Source of the DNA: Acidimicrobiales bacterium
GTDB taxonomy: Bacteria; Actinomycetota; Acidimicrobiia; Acidimicrobiales; Iamiaceae
DNA: 64,000 nt
Assembly (NCBI GenBank): GCA_035630295.1
Contig: DASQKY010000023.1
Location: 29,433 to 93,432, forward strand
Reading direction: 5' to 3'
The position numbers and the translations under genes are program-made. The notes under the pieces are model-generated. The model saw only the letters and a program-made list of their open reading frames with translations. It was not told the DNA's origin and did no database searches. The first letter of the stretch is position 1; each line of letters begins with the position of its first letter. Shown one piece after another: positions 9,193-20,800 of the stretch.

Positions 9193-9810
9193 TCAGGACG
9201 AGGCGAGGGCGCGGATGCGGGCGGCGGGGATCGGGCCCTCCCGCAGGACGTCGAGGCCGGGGGTGGTGGCGTCGACCACGGTGGAGGCGGCGCCGGCCAG
9301 GGTCCCCCCGTCGGCCACCACGGCCACGGGACCGGTGAGGGCGGCCGCGGCCGCCGCCGCGGTGGCCGGCGTGGGCTGGCCGTGGCGGTTGGCGCTGGTG
9401 GTGGCGATGGGGCCCACCCGGGCGGCCAGGGCCCGGACCAGCCGGTGGTCGGGACAGCGGACGCCGATGGTGGCGTTGTCGCCCCCCAGCGCCCAGGCCC
9501 GGACGGCCTCGGCCCGGGGCAGCACCAGGGTCAGCGGGCCCGGCCACAGGGCCCGGGCCAGGCGATCGGCCGGCGGCGGCAGCGGCCCGGCCACCGCCGC
9601 GGCCTGCGCGAAATCGGCCACCAGCACGGCCAGGGGAGCACCGGGTCGGCGGTCCTTCAGGGCGAACAGGCGGTCCGTCGCCCCGGGCACGGTGGGCAGG
9701 GCGGCCACCCCGTACACCGTGTCGGTGGGCAGGACCACCGGCTCCCCGGCCCGCAGCGCCCCCTCCAACCGGTCCAGCAGCTCGGTGTCGACCCCCTCGC
9801 TTCCGATCAT
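9193..9810 (-). CDS. tsaC: L-threonylcarbamoyladenylate synthase (TsaC/Sua5/YrdC)
   Basis: Makes threonylcarbamoyl-AMP from threonine, bicarbonate and ATP, the first step of t6A modification of tRNAs reading ANN codons. The 205-residue protein has the YrdC pattern: PVVLPTDTVYGVAALP near the start, LKDRRPGAPLAVLVADF, RALWPGPLTLVLPR, and the terminal GPIATTSANRHGQP block. It lacks the Sua5 C-terminal domain. TsaB, TsaD and TsaE are encoded at 41010-43946. It follows prmC, the conserved order in actinobacteria. Confidence 0.93.
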   Translation of the reverse strand: MIGSEGVDTELLDRLEGALRAGEPVVLPTDTVYGVAALPTVPGATDRLFALKDRRPGAPLAVLVADFAQAAAVAGPLPPPADRLARALWPGPLTLVLPRAEAVRAWALGGDNATIGVRCPDHRLVRALAARVGPIATTSANRHGQPTPATAAAAAAALTGPVAVVADGGTLAGAASTVVDATTPGLDVLREGPIPAARIRALASS

Positions 9811-9879
9811 CGGGCCGGCCTCATCAGCCGGAGACTGCCGCCTCGAGCAGCCGAGGGCCGCTGGCGGGGCGATCCCCGA

Positions 9880-10916
9880 TCAGTCATCGCGGGTGTCGGC
9901 CTCGGGCCGGCCGGGCCAGCGGGCCACCAGGGCCCGGTCCCGGCCCAGCAGGTCGGGGCGGACCTCGACGGTGGTGAAGCCGGACCCCTCGGCCAGGGCC
10001 CGGGCCCGCTCCCCCTGCGCCTCGCCGATCTCCACCACCAGCGCCCCACCGGGCACCAGCCAGCGGCCGGCGCCGGCCACGATCCCCTCCACCGCCTCCA
10101 GGCCCGTCGGGCCCGGGACCAGGGCCTCGGTGGGCTCCCAGTCGGCCACCTCGGGGGGCAGGGGATCATCGGCAGGGACGTAGGGCGGGTTGGAGGCCAC
10201 CACCGTGACCCGGCCCACCAGCTCCTCGGGCAGCGGCTCGAACCACGACCCGTGGTGGACGGTGACACCGGAGCCGCCGACACCGAGGCCGGCCAGGTTG
10301 GCCCGGGTCACCTCCACCGCCCCCTCGGAGGCGTCGACGGCGTGGACCACGGCGTCGCGGCGCTCGGCGGCGACGGCCAGGGCGATGGCGCCCGTGCCGC
10401 ACCCCAGGTCGACGACCACCGGGGCCGGGGCCACCGTGCCCGCCGCCTCGGCCTCGGCCGCCACCCGGTCCACCGCCTCCAGCACGTGGTCGACCAGGCC
10501 CTCGGTCTCGGGCCGGGGGATCAGCACCCTCGTGTCGACCATCAGGTCCAGCGACCGGAAGCCCCACCGGCCCAGCACGTACTGCAGCGGCTCGCCCTCC
10601 CGCCGGCGGGCCACCATGCGGTCGAGAGCGGCCACGCCGCCCACCGTGGCCGGGTCGTCCAGGTGGAGGTGGAGGGCCGGGCCGTCCCAGCCGGAGGCCT
10701 CCTCCACGATGCGGCGGGCCTCGACCTCGGCGCTGATGATCCCGGCGTCGACCAGGGCCCCGGCCGCCTCCCCCATGAGCGCCCGCCACGACACCGTCCC
10801 GTCGCCCTGCCCGATGTCGAGCAGCGGAGCGGGACCGGTCGCCGCCGCGTCGGCCGCTCGGTCCGGGGTCGGTCCGTCCGGAGCGGCCTCGGGGGGCGGG
10901 CCGGCGGGGGTGGTGG

Positions 10917-10920
<4 letters not shown>
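9880..10920 (-). CDS. prmC: Peptide chain release factor N5-glutamine methyltransferase
   Basis: Methylates the Gln of the GGQ motif of release factors, using SAM. The 346-residue protein has a helical N-terminal domain, then VVVDLGCGTGAIALAVA (SAM site) and the substrate motif SNPPYVPADDPLPPEVADWEP. The first 45 residues are a Pro/Ala-rich extension not typical of the family, so the start is less certain than the rest. The GTG at 10918-10920 overlaps the stop of prfA, its substrate gene, by 4 nt. Confidence 0.93.
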
Positions 10921-11984
<1,064 letters not shown>

Positions 11985-11991
11985 CGGGGCC

Positions 11992-11997
11992 ACGGTA
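11992..11997 (-). promoter_or_regulatory. Leaderless -10 box (TACCGT) of prfA
   Basis: TACCGT on the minus strand, 7 nt before the prfA ATG. No ribosome-binding site lies between them. Confidence 0.5.
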
Positions 11998-12130
11998 GCG
12001 GTCGCCCCCGGCCGCCCCCCTGGTCGATCCGCGGGCCGGTCGGGGCCCGCTCGACCCCTGGGCCGAGCCGCCCTCGACCCCACCCGGACGGCCCGGCTGG
12101 CCGCCGGCCTCCCCATCGAGGGTGAGCGGC

Positions 12131-12607
12131 CTACGCCTTGGGGGCCGGGCCGCCGGTGGGACCGTCCGGGTCGTCGGCCAGGCCCAGCTCGTCGCGGATG
12201 GCAGCCAGGCGCTCGGCCCCGGCCCGGCGCTGGGCCTCCACGTCGAAGGCCTCCTCGGACGACCCGCCGCCCTCCGGGGCGGGCTCGGACCCCGGCCCCG
12301 AGGCCCGCGCCGGCGACCCCGGCCGGGAGGCCGACGCACCGGAGCCACCCGGGGCCGCAGCTCCGGCCCCACCGGCGGGTCCGGCCGGCGACCCGGGACC
12401 GGTCCCGGACTGGCGGGCCCGGTCCGCGATGCGGGCCCGGGCCTCGTCGAAGGTGGGGGCGTCACCGGAGCTGGACAGCCACGGCTTGCCCTCGGCCCGG
12501 GCCTCCAGCTCCGCCTCCCGCCGGTCGAGCTCCCGCTCGCTCTCGCGCACGGTGGAGTCCAGCTTGGCCTTGGCGTAGCGCAGCCACCGCTGCCACTGGG
12601 CCGCCAT
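12131..12607 (-). CDS. Hypothetical protein with disordered centre
   Basis: I do not recognise this 158-residue protein. The N-terminal 45 residues are highly charged and helical ([21 protein letters not shown], written here in part: [17 protein letters not shown]). The centre is a Gly/Ala/Pro/Ser-rich linker, and the last 40 residues look helical again ([20 protein letters not shown]). No membrane segment or signal peptide is visible. A 10-codon frame upstream (GTG at 12639) ends in a TGA that overlaps this ATG by one nt, a possible coupling leader. Confidence 0.6.
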   Translation of the reverse strand: MAAQWQRWLRYAKAKLDSTVRESERELDRREAELEARAEGKPWLSSSGDAPTFDEARARIADRARQSGTGPGSPAGPAGGAGAAAPGGSGASASRPGSPARASGPGSEPAPEGGGSSEEAFDVEAQRRAGAERLAAIRDELGLADDPDGPTGGPAPKA

Positions 12608-12661
12608 CAGCGGGCCTCGTCGTCGCGCCGGGGGGTCACCCCCGCATCCTCGCGGACCGGC

Positions 12662-13000
12662 TCACGCCCCGCCGGGGCGGGCCGGCACGGTGAGCATCTT
12701 CCGCTCCACGTAGAAGCCACCGCCGGGCACGGCGGAGAGGAGGAGGGCCAGCAGCATCTGGCCGATGGTCCAGCCCTGCTCGTCGCGGCCCATCAGCACC
12801 AGGCCGGCGTAGGCCAGGACGATGACACCGTGGATGGGGCCCACGATGGGCACACCCCCCTCGCCCCCGGCGTCGAGGGCGTACTTGGCCACCATGGCCA
12901 GCAGCAGCACGGCGTAGGAGACCCCCTCGGCCAGGGCGGCGATGCGCAACGGGCGGGCCACCGAGGGGCCGGCGACGGACGGGGTCGAGGTGTCGGACAC
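12662..13000 (-). CDS. DUF3817 integral membrane protein
   Basis: A 112-residue membrane protein of the DUF3817 family, common in actinobacteria and of unknown function. Features seen are RIAALAEGVSYAVLLLAMVAKY, the PIVGPIHGVIVLAYAG segment with a His in the second helix, and a third helix (QMLLALLLSAVPGGGFYVERK) ending just before a basic tail. The GTG at 12998-13000 lies 6 nt after CAGCCT, a weaker form of the leaderless -10 pattern. Confidence 0.85.
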   Translation of the reverse strand: MSDTSTPSVAGPSVARPLRIAALAEGVSYAVLLLAMVAKYALDAGGEGGVPIVGPIHGVIVLAYAGLVLMGRDEQGWTIGQMLLALLLSAVPGGGFYVERKMLTVPARPGGA

Positions 13001-13054
13001 GCCGCCAGGCTGGCCCGCCCACCCCGCCCGGGGCCAACCGGGGACCTGGGGGCC

Positions 13055-14059
13055 TCAGGCCCAGGGGATGCGCCAGTCGCCGTCGATGGGGAAGACCTCG
13101 GCCGGGTCGGCCAGGGCGGCGGCCAGGCGGTGGGTGACGGGGAGGGCGTCGCGGGCCGGGACGGCCAGCACCAGGCGGGCGCCGGGGGCGTGCAGGGCCC
13201 GATCGTCGGCCGCCCCGGGCACCAGGTCGAGGTCGACCCCGCTGGAGCACACCACCACCAGCGGCCGGCCCTCGAGGTCGGTGCCCACCGCGGCGGCCCG
13301 GCCCGCCTCCAGCAGGTTGGCCCGACCCCGGGCCGACGGCACCGGGCGCAACGCCATCGCTCCCACCAGGGCCGGCTCGTCCACCAGCCCGGCCCGCAGC
13401 CAGCGCTCGGGCACCAGCTGGTTCAGGGGGTGGGGGGGCGCCCCCGGCCTCCGGTAGCCGGCCACCACGTCCACCACCCGGGCCAGGCGCTCGGGGGGGG
13501 CGAGGTGCCCGAAGGTCATCTCCCCCACCTCGCGGTCGAAGCGGCCCACGCCCACGCCCAGCTCGGGCCGCCCGTCGGCGCCGGCGACGATGCGGGCCAC
13601 CTCCAGGCCCCGCAGCTCCCCCAGGGCCATGCCGTCCTCGTCCACCACCTCCAGGCCCGCCTCCCGCAGCAGGGCCCGCAGCTCGGGCGCATCGGGGGCG
13701 GGGGCCGGTGGGACCAGGGGGACGGGCGTCGCCGCGACCCGATCGGTGCCCACCACCCGCCACACCGACGGGGCGGGGGCGAACGCCACCGCCTGGCGGG
13801 CCAGCACCCCGGCCACGGCGGGATCGTCCACCACCACGTGCACCTCGGCCACGCCGGACCGGAGGGCCCAGGCCAGGACCGCCCCCAACCCGCGCCGGGC
13901 CTGCTCGCCGGGCAGCACCCACCCCACCGGGCCGTCGACCAGGGCGGCTCCGCCCGGGAACGGGGACGCCGCACAGGAGGCCGCCACCCGGTCGCGGGTG
14001 AGGGCCCGGAGCTTCGCGGCCTGCAGGGAGGCGGCCCGGTCGGGATCGAAGGTGGTCAT
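13055..14059 (-). CDS. Hypothetical 334-residue protein
   Basis: No family recognised. The protein is soluble-looking, with a Rossmann-like alternation at the N-terminus (GWVLPGEQARRGLGAVLAWA, VAEVHVVVDDPAVAGVLARQ) and a later block GVGVGRFDREVGEMTFGHLAP and PPHPLNQLVPERWLRAGLVD. The end is WRIPWA. Gene-like codon use, conserved-looking charged motifs and a clean place between rpmE and DUF3817 argue that it is real. It may be a lineage-specific protein of acidimicrobia. Confidence 0.65.
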   Translation of the reverse strand: MTTFDPDRAASLQAAKLRALTRDRVAASCAASPFPGGAALVDGPVGWVLPGEQARRGLGAVLAWALRSGVAEVHVVVDDPAVAGVLARQAVAFAPAPSVWRVVGTDRVAATPVPLVPPAPAPDAPELRALLREAGLEVVDEDGMALGELRGLEVARIVAGADGRPELGVGVGRFDREVGEMTFGHLAPPERLARVVDVVAGYRRPGAPPHPLNQLVPERWLRAGLVDEPALVGAMALRPVPSARGRANLLEAGRAAAVGTDLEGRPLVVVCSSGVDLDLVPGAADDRALHAPGARLVLAVPARDALPVTHRLAAALADPAEVFPIDGDWRIPWA

Positions 14060-14270
14060 GGGATGGTCACCAGCGGACCCGGAGGGTGAGCCAGGTCAGG
14101 CCGGGACGGGCCCGGGACCCTGCGGGCCACGCCCGGGTGGCGGGCCGTCGGTGGGCCGTCGGTGGGCCGGCGGCGGGGCGACGTCGAGGCGAGCCGGGAC
14201 CCCCGACCCTCCAGGAACCCGTCCGGCGCGCCGGACCGGTGCGAGGCGAGCGCAGGACCCGGCCGGGGCC

Positions 14271-14495
14271 TCAGCCCTCGCTGGCGGCCTTGCCCTTGCG
14301 GGCCCCGTAGCGGCGCTCGAAGCGGTCGATGCGGCCACCGGTGTCCACCAGCTTCTGCTTGCCGGTGTAGAAGGGGTGGCACTCGTTGCAGAGCTCGCTG
14401 GTCAGGGCCTGCGCCGTCGAGCGGGTCGTGAACGTGTTGCCACACGAGCACGTGACCTGGGTCTCGGTGTAGCGAGGGTGGATGTCGGTCTTCAT
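14271..14495 (-). CDS. rpmE: 50S ribosomal protein L31
   Basis: Ribosomal protein L31 of 74 residues, starting MKTDIHPRY as in most bacteria. Four Cys (C16, C18, C36, C39 in CSCGNTF and [10 protein letters not shown]) make it the zinc-binding C+ form. The end is a lysine-rich tail. A GGAGAC ribosome-binding site precedes the ATG. It follows rho after 110 nt, as in mycobacteria, where rho-rpmE-prfA is also the order. Confidence 0.97.
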   Translation of the reverse strand: MKTDIHPRYTETQVTCSCGNTFTTRSTAQALTSELCNECHPFYTGKQKLVDTGGRIDRFERRYGARKGKAASEG

Positions 14496-14605
14496 GGCTG
14501 TCTCCAGAGGGATGCGCGGTCGTAGTCTCGCCGGGCCCGGGCCGAACTCCAAACGGGCCTCACCGGGGTCAACGCTTCCGCATTCCCGGTCGGGAGCCGC
14601 CCAGG

Positions 14606-16435
14606 TCAGGTCGGGGCCTGGGCCTTGGCCACCTCGGCCAGGAACTCGGTGTTGGTCTTGAAGCTCTTGAGCCGGTCGAACAGCAGGTGGAGGGCGGCGG
14701 CGTCGCTGGCCCCCTCGCTGTCCTTCAGGGCCCCCAGCACCTGGCGGAGCTTGGTCACCTGGGGGACCTGCCGCCGCTCGAACAGCAGCTCCTCGTGGCG
14801 GGTGGAGCTGGCGTCGACGTCGATGGCGGGGAAGATGCGCCGGTTGGCCAGGTGCCGGTCGAGCTTCAGCTCCATGTTCCCGGTGCCCTTGAACTCCTCG
14901 AAGATGTGCTCGTCCATCTTGGACCCGGTCTCGACCAGGGCCGTGGCCAGGATGGTGAGCGAGCCCCCCTCCTCGGCGTTGCGGGCCGCCCCGAAGAAGC
15001 GCTTGGGCGGGTACAGGGCGCCGGCGTCGATGCCGCCCGACATGATCCGCCCGCTCGGCGGCTGGGCCAGGTTGTAGGCCCGGGCCAGGCGGGTGATGCC
15101 GTCCAGGACGATGACCACGTCCTTGCCCGCCTCGACCTGGCGCTTGGCCCGCTCCAGCACCAGCTCGGCCACCTGGATGTGCTCCTCGCTGGGCCGGTCG
15201 AAGGTGGACGCCGCCACCTCGCCCTTGATGAGCCACCGGCGCATGTCGGTGACCTCCTCGGGCCGCTCGTCGACCAGGAGGACGATGAGCTCCACGTCCG
15301 GCGAGTTGGTCTCGACCGAGCGGACCACCTGCTTGACCACCGTGGTCTTGCCGGCCTTGGGGGGCGACACGATGAGGCCCCGCTGGCCCTTCCCGATGGG
15401 AGCCAGGAGGTCGATGATGCGGGCCGTCATGTTCCCGGCGTCGTTGGTCTCGAGGGTGAGGCGCTCGTCGGGGAACAGCGGGGTCAGGTCCTCGAACCGG
15501 CGCCGGTCGGGCGAGGTCGCCGGGTCGGCCCCGTTGACGGCGTCGATCTGCAGGAGGGCCGGGTTCTTCTCGTTGCGGGACGCGGCGCGGCTCTTGCCGG
15601 TCACCCGGTCGCCCTTGCGCAGCCCGAACTGGCGGACCTGCTTGACCGAGACGTACACGTCGGCCGAGGTGGGCAGGTAGCCCTTGACCCGGAGGAAGCC
15701 GTAGCCGTCGTCGCGCAGGTCGAGGAGGCCCTCGACCTCCACCGGCTCGCTCTCGGTGGTCTCGGGCTGCGGCTGGCCGTCCCGGTTGCGCCCCCGGCGC
15801 CGGCGCCGGCGGTTGCCGTCGGCCTCCTCGTCGGCCGTCGCCCCCGCCGGGCGCTGGTTGGGATCCTGGCCGCCCTGGCTCTGGTTCTGGCCGCCCTGGT
15901 TCTGGCCCTGGCTGCCCTGGTTCTGGTTCTGGCCGCCCTGGCCCTGGCCGCCCTGGTTCTGGGCCCCCTGGCCGGGCCGGTCCTGGTCGCCGCCCGAGCT
16001 CTGCCCGTTCGGGCCACCGCCGCTCCCCGAACCGCCCTGGGGGGCGCCACCCGCCGGCGAGGCACCGCCTCGCGGCTGGGCCCGGGCCGGTCCGCCGCCG
16101 TCCGAGCCGGAGCCCGGGCGCGTGCTGCCGTCGTCCCCGCCACCGGCGACGGGCGCGGGGTCGTCCTCGCCGGAGCCCCGGTCCGCCGGGCCCGGCGCGG
16201 CGTCGTCGTCCTCGTCGTCCCCGTCGTCGGGCCGGGAGGCCGCGGCCGGCTCGGTGGCATCCGGGGCCGTGGCCTCGCCGCCCCCCGCCGGCGAGACGCC
16301 GGCCAGCTCGAGGATGAGGTCGATCATGGCCGCCTTCTTGGCTCGGGCCGGGGGCTTCTTGCCCAGCGACTCGGCGATCTTGCTCAGCTCGTCGCGCTCC
16401 TTGCCCTCGAGCAGGGCACGTTCGAAGCCACTCAT
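14606..16435 (-). CDS. rho: Transcription termination factor Rho with low-complexity insertion
   Basis: Hexameric RNA helicase that ends transcription. Of its 609 residues, 1-50 form the SAP-like N-terminal helix bundle ([20 protein letters not shown]). About 55-220 is a disordered insertion, first Asp/Glu/Ser-rich, then Gly/Gln/Asn-rich with units such as GGQNQ and SQGQNQ. The RNA-binding cold-shock fold then follows ([17 protein letters not shown]). The ATPase core has the Walker A segment [26 protein letters not shown] and the C-terminal R-loop. Insertions here are known in actinobacterial Rho. The start has a GAGGTGG site. A promoter-like TATGCT lies about 150 nt upstream. Confidence 0.96.
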   Translation of the reverse strand: MSGFERALLEGKERDELSKIAESLGKKPPARAKKAAMIDLILELAGVSPAGGGEATAPDATEPAAASRPDDGDDEDDDAAPGPADRGSGEDDPAPVAGGGDDGSTRPGSGSDGGGPARAQPRGGASPAGGAPQGGSGSGGGPNGQSSGGDQDRPGQGAQNQGGQGQGGQNQNQGSQGQNQGGQNQSQGGQDPNQRPAGATADEEADGNRRRRRRGRNRDGQPQPETTESEPVEVEGLLDLRDDGYGFLRVKGYLPTSADVYVSVKQVRQFGLRKGDRVTGKSRAASRNEKNPALLQIDAVNGADPATSPDRRRFEDLTPLFPDERLTLETNDAGNMTARIIDLLAPIGKGQRGLIVSPPKAGKTTVVKQVVRSVETNSPDVELIVLLVDERPEEVTDMRRWLIKGEVAASTFDRPSEEHIQVAELVLERAKRQVEAGKDVVIVLDGITRLARAYNLAQPPSGRIMSGGIDAGALYPPKRFFGAARNAEEGGSLTILATALVETGSKMDEHIFEEFKGTGNMELKLDRHLANRRIFPAIDVDASSTRHEELLFERRQVPQVTKLRQVLGALKDSEGASDAAALHLLFDRLKSFKTNTEFLAEVAKAQAPT

Positions 16436-16583
16436 GGCCACCTCGCTTTCGCCGGACCCAGACCCGGGTCCGTGGGTCCCGGGCCGCGCTGCCCCTGGGG
16501 GCGCGGCGCGAACCGCAGGAGAGAAGGGATCGCTCCCGTTGGGGCCGGCGGAGCCGCCGGTCAACCCCGGTGGGAGCGCCGCC

Positions 16584-16589
16584 AGCATA
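16584..16589 (-). promoter_or_regulatory. Candidate -10 box (TATGCT) for rho
   Basis: TATGCT on the minus strand would place the transcript start near 16577, giving rho a leader of about 140 nt. Long leaders are usual for self-regulated rho genes. The in-frame ATG inside this box is not a likely start. Confidence 0.4.
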
Positions 16590-16646
16590 GCCGCCGCCCC
16601 CGCCCGACCCGTCCCCGGGGTGACTGCCTGGGGCCGGGGCCGCCGC

Positions 16647-17810
16647 TCAGGCCGGCGGGGCCACCAGGCGGGGCAGGAGGGCGTGGCCGGGCACCGGGGT
16701 GAGGTCGGCCACGGCGGCCTCGGTGTAGGTCCCGCCCGGGCCGTCGTGGGCCGAGTCGACCAGCAGGTAGGGCACCGGCTCGGCGGTGTGGGTCTTGGTC
16801 CGCAGGGGCGTGCCGTGGTCGGGCAGGAGGAGCAGGCGCCATGGGCCCAGGGCATCGAGGCCCGGCACCAGGTCGGCCAGGATGCGGCGGTCCCAGTTCT
16901 CCAGGGCCCTGACCTTCTCCTCCACGTCGCCGGCGTGGCCGGCCTCGTCGGTGGCCTCCACGTGGATGACGAACAGGTCGGCGCCGGCCTCCAGGCCGGC
17001 CAGCGCGGCGTCGCGCTTGGCCTCGTACGCGGTGTCGTACCAGCCGGTGGCCCCGGGGACCTCCACCACGTCCATGTCGGTGAGGACGCCCAGGCCCCGC
17101 ACCAGGTCCACCGCGGTGACCATGCCGGCGTCCACGCCGTGGGTGGTGGCGAACGACGGCAGCCGGGGCTGTGGCCCCTGGCCCCACAGCCACACCTGGG
17201 TGGCGGCCAACGGGGACGGGCCCACCACGGCCCGGCTGGCCTCCATCAGCTCCCGCAGGCGAGGGGCGGCCGGGCCGGTGGGCCACACCGCGGCCTTGTC
17301 GCTCAGGTCGTGGGGCGGGGTGCAGCCGGCCTCGGCCAGGGCCCTCGGCGCCACCATGATGTGGCGGTACTGGACCCCGGGGTGGAACGAGATGCCGTCG
17401 CCGCCCAGCTCGGCGTCCAGGGCGGCGATCACCTCGGCCGCCGCCTCGGTGGACGGGTGGCCCCCGGCGAAGTCGGCCATGACCCCCTCCGGCGTGCCGT
17501 CGTCGGCCAGGGTGACCAGGTTGCAGCGGTAGGCCACCTGGTCGGGCTGGAGGCGCAGGCCCAGGGCGGCGGCCTCGATGGGGGCCCGCCCGGTGTGGTG
17601 GACGGCCGGGTCGTAGCCCAGGATGCTCATGTTGCCCACGTCGCTGCCGGGCGCCATGCCCGGGGGGATGACCGCGGCCCGGCCCACCTCGCCCCGCGCC
17701 GCCAGCGCCTCGAGCGTCGGCGTGGACGCGGCCTGGAGGGGGGTGAGCCCGTCGAGCGCGTCGACCGGCTCGTCGGCGCAACCGTCGGGGACGCAGACCA
17801 CGTACTTCAC
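16647..17810 (-). CDS. apgM: 2,3-bisphosphoglycerate-independent phosphoglycerate mutase, archaeal type
   Basis: Interconverts 3- and 2-phosphoglycerate in glycolysis. The 387-residue protein matches the apgM family (alkaline-phosphatase superfamily): VVCVPDGCADEPVDALDG at the start with a metal-binding Asp, PGSDVGNMSILGYDP with the nucleophilic Ser, TGWYDTAYEAKRDAAL, HVEATDEAGHAGDVEEK and LLLPDHGTPLRTKTH with the second metal site. The GTG at 17808-17810 is chosen because it starts the first strand directly. It follows the GGDEF protein by 35 nt, and may share a transcript with it. Confidence 0.9.
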   Translation of the reverse strand: MKYVVCVPDGCADEPVDALDGLTPLQAASTPTLEALAARGEVGRAAVIPPGMAPGSDVGNMSILGYDPAVHHTGRAPIEAAALGLRLQPDQVAYRCNLVTLADDGTPEGVMADFAGGHPSTEAAAEVIAALDAELGGDGISFHPGVQYRHIMVAPRALAEAGCTPPHDLSDKAAVWPTGPAAPRLRELMEASRAVVGPSPLAATQVWLWGQGPQPRLPSFATTHGVDAGMVTAVDLVRGLGVLTDMDVVEVPGATGWYDTAYEAKRDAALAGLEAGADLFVIHVEATDEAGHAGDVEEKVRALENWDRRILADLVPGLDALGPWRLLLLPDHGTPLRTKTHTAEPVPYLLVDSAHDGPGGTYTEAAVADLTPVPGHALLPRLVAPPA

Positions 17811-17845
17811 CGCCCCAGCCTGGCACGGGCCAGGGGGGACGCGGG

Positions 17846-20800
17846 TCAGCTCATCTCGACGCGGTTCTTGCCGGCCCGCTTGGCCCGGTACATCGAGTCG
17901 TCGGCCAGCTCCATCAGGGTGTCGACGTCGTCGACGGAGGTGACGCCGACCAGGTCGGCCCGGCCCACCCCGATCGAGACCCCCACCGACAACGGGCCGG
18001 CCCCCGCCACCTCGATGGGCCGGCCCACGCTCTCTCGGGCCCGCTCCGCCACCCGGGCCAGCTCCTCGTCGGACACGCCGAAGGAGACGACGACGAACTC
18101 GTCGCCCCCGAGGCGGGCCACCACGTCGTCGGCCCGGACCACGGCCCGCAGGCGCCGGGCCACCTCCACCAAGGCGGTGTCGCCGGCGGCGTGGCCCCAC
18201 GTGTCGTTGACCACCTTGAAGTCGTCGAGGTCGCAGAACAGGACGCCCACCCGGGGCCCGCCGCCAGGGCCGCCCGGGGCCCCGGGGCCGTCGGGGCCGC
18301 CAGAACCGGCGGCGTCGGTGGCGTCGTCACCGCCCATGGCCGCCCGCAGGGCCGACTCCAGGCCCAGCCGGTTGGCCACCCCGGTGAGGGGGTCGGTCTC
18401 GGCCCGGGCCGAGAGGGTCTCGGCCGTGGAGCGCAGGTCGGCCACGTCGCGCGACAGGCTGCTCAGGTCCGAGCTGAGGCGGGCGTGGTCGATGGCGGCG
18501 ATGGCCTGGGCCGAGAGCACCCGCAGGGCCTCGACCCGCTCCGACTCGACGCCGTGGGGGGCGGCGTCGCTCTCGAACACGAAGGCCCCCGTGGTGCCCG
18601 TGGCCCGGCCCAGGGGCAGCCCCAGCAGGGCCCGGGGGGCCCGGTCCCGCAGGGCCGTGTCGGCCCGGAAGCGGCGGTCGTCGGCCGGGTCGACCAGCAC
18701 CAGCACCTGGCGGGTGCGCAGCACGTAGTTCATGGCCTGGAGGCTGAGGTGCGGGTGGTCCGCCGGGTCCGGCGACGGCAGCGGCGTCACCTGCACCGCC
18801 CCGTCCACGACCTCGGCCGCCACCTCCACCACCGGGCCCCGGGCCGAGCTGAGCACCAGGAAGCCCCGGCTGGCCCCGGCGTGGCGCATGAGGATCTCGA
18901 CCATGCGCTCCAGGAACTCCCGGACCTCCAGCTCCTGGCCCAGCAGGCGGCTGGCCTCGGCCAGGGTCTCGGCCGCCACCGTGTCGGCCGGTCGGTCGGG
19001 CACCCGGCCCGGGTCGGCCCCCGACGTGGGCCGGGTCAGGGGCCGGCCGCCCAGGGCCCCGACGCCGGGCAGGCGGTCGGTGTGGGCCGCGGCCACGGCG
19101 TCGGCGCCCCAGGCCTGCCAGGCGTCGAGCGCCGCGGTGGCGTAGTGGCGGGCCAACTGGGCGCGGCCCCTCACGTGGTGGAAGCGGGCCGCCCGCTCGG
19201 CGGCCAGGCCCAGGTCGCACAGGGCCCCGTGCTCGGTGGCCAGGCGCACCGCCTCCTCGTAGCGCTCCATGGCCCGGGTGCCGCGCCGGTCGCCGCCGTC
19301 GGCCTCGGCCAGGACGGCCTCGACCAGGGCCACCCGGTGGGCGGTGTTGGCCGGGGCGTGGCGGGCCATGCGCCGCAGGGGCACCAGCGCCCGCTCGACC
19401 CGGACCCGGCGGCGGGCCCGCTCGGCCGGTCCCGGCGCGGCGGCCACCGAGGCCGCGGCCAGGAGGGCGGCCTGGAAGCGGTGGAGGCCGACCACGGCCT
19501 GGCCCGGGGCCGTGCGCAGCAGCGGGGCGGCGGCGGCCACGGCCTCGGCCGCCACCTCGTCGCGCCCGTGGGCCAGGGCCACCAGGGCCCGCAGGGTGTG
19601 GACGATGACGGCCATCTCGCCCCGGCGGGGCTTGGCCGCCAGCCACGCCGTGGAGGAGAAGGTCGGCCCGTCGAGCACCCCGTCGGCCAGGCCCCGGCGC
19701 AGGTCGGACACGGCCTGGCCCACCACGTCGACCCGGGCCTGGAAGGCGGTCTCGCCCAGGCGGCCCAGGTCGGCGGCCACGGTGGAGGCGTCGGCCTCGA
19801 CGGCGCGGAGGGGACGCCCGGCCAGGAGGGCGTGGAGGACGGCGAACGTGCCCCCGGTCAGGCCGTAGCCCCGGGTCCGGGTGGCCAGGCTGTCCTGGTA
19901 GCGGTGGCGCAGGGGGTCGACGGTGGCGTCGAGGGGCTCGCCCCAGTGGCGCACGAAGGCGTCGTAGGCGAAGCCGACCATGGTCGTGTTGGTGCCGCCC
20001 CGCTCGGCCAGGGCCATGCCCACCCGCCCGAACCGCAGCCCCCGCTCGGTGCCCACCGGCCCGGAGATGGACAGCATGCCGTAGCCGACCAGGAAGTAGG
20101 CCGAGGCGTCGCTCACCCCGTGGCGGGCCGTGAGCCGCGTGCCCCGCAGGACGAGGAGCACGTGGGTGAGGGGCTGGTCGACGTACGCCAGGTGGACGCA
20201 GCCCAGCATGGCGTCGAGGGCGGCCACCAGCCGCTCGTCGGTGAGGCGGGGGGCGGCCAGGAAGGCCTCGGGCTCGGTGGTGCCCAGCTCGGCCCGGGTG
20301 CGGGCCAGCTCGACGGCCATGTCGCGCCACGTCGGCCGGGCCGGGATGGGCTGCCCCAACTCGTCCAGGATGCCCCGCAGCTCACCGAGGCCCCCGTCGT
20401 GGTCCTGGCGGGTCCAGGCCCGCATGCCCAGCACCCGCATGGCCCGCACCCGCTGGGTGGCGGTCGGGCCGTGGGCCCAGGCGTCGGCCAGCAGGTCGTC
20501 GACCGCCTCGGGTTGGACCACCATCAGGCCGTTCTCGGCGGCCCGGAGGTGCAGCTCGAAGGTCCGCTCGGGCTCCTCGGCCCAGCCCCACTCGCCCAGG
20601 GCGGCGATGGCGGCCCGCTGGAGGTCGAGGGCCTCCCGGAAGGCACCGCCCCGGTGGGCGGCTCGGGCCCCGTCCTCGCACAGGGTGACGTAGAGCTGCC
20701 GGGTGGCCGGGTCGTCGGCCACGGGCGCGGAGGCGGCCAGGAGGCGGATGACCTCCAGGCGGTGGCCGTCGGAGAGGTCGGGGCGGCCCGCGGCGTCGGT

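Noticed and set aside
16586-16588. In-frame ATG about 150 nt upstream of rho as an extended start
   Set aside because: It lies inside the likely -10 box TATGCT, and the extra residues are Pro/Gly-rich with no family match. The ATG at 16435 has a ribosome-binding site.
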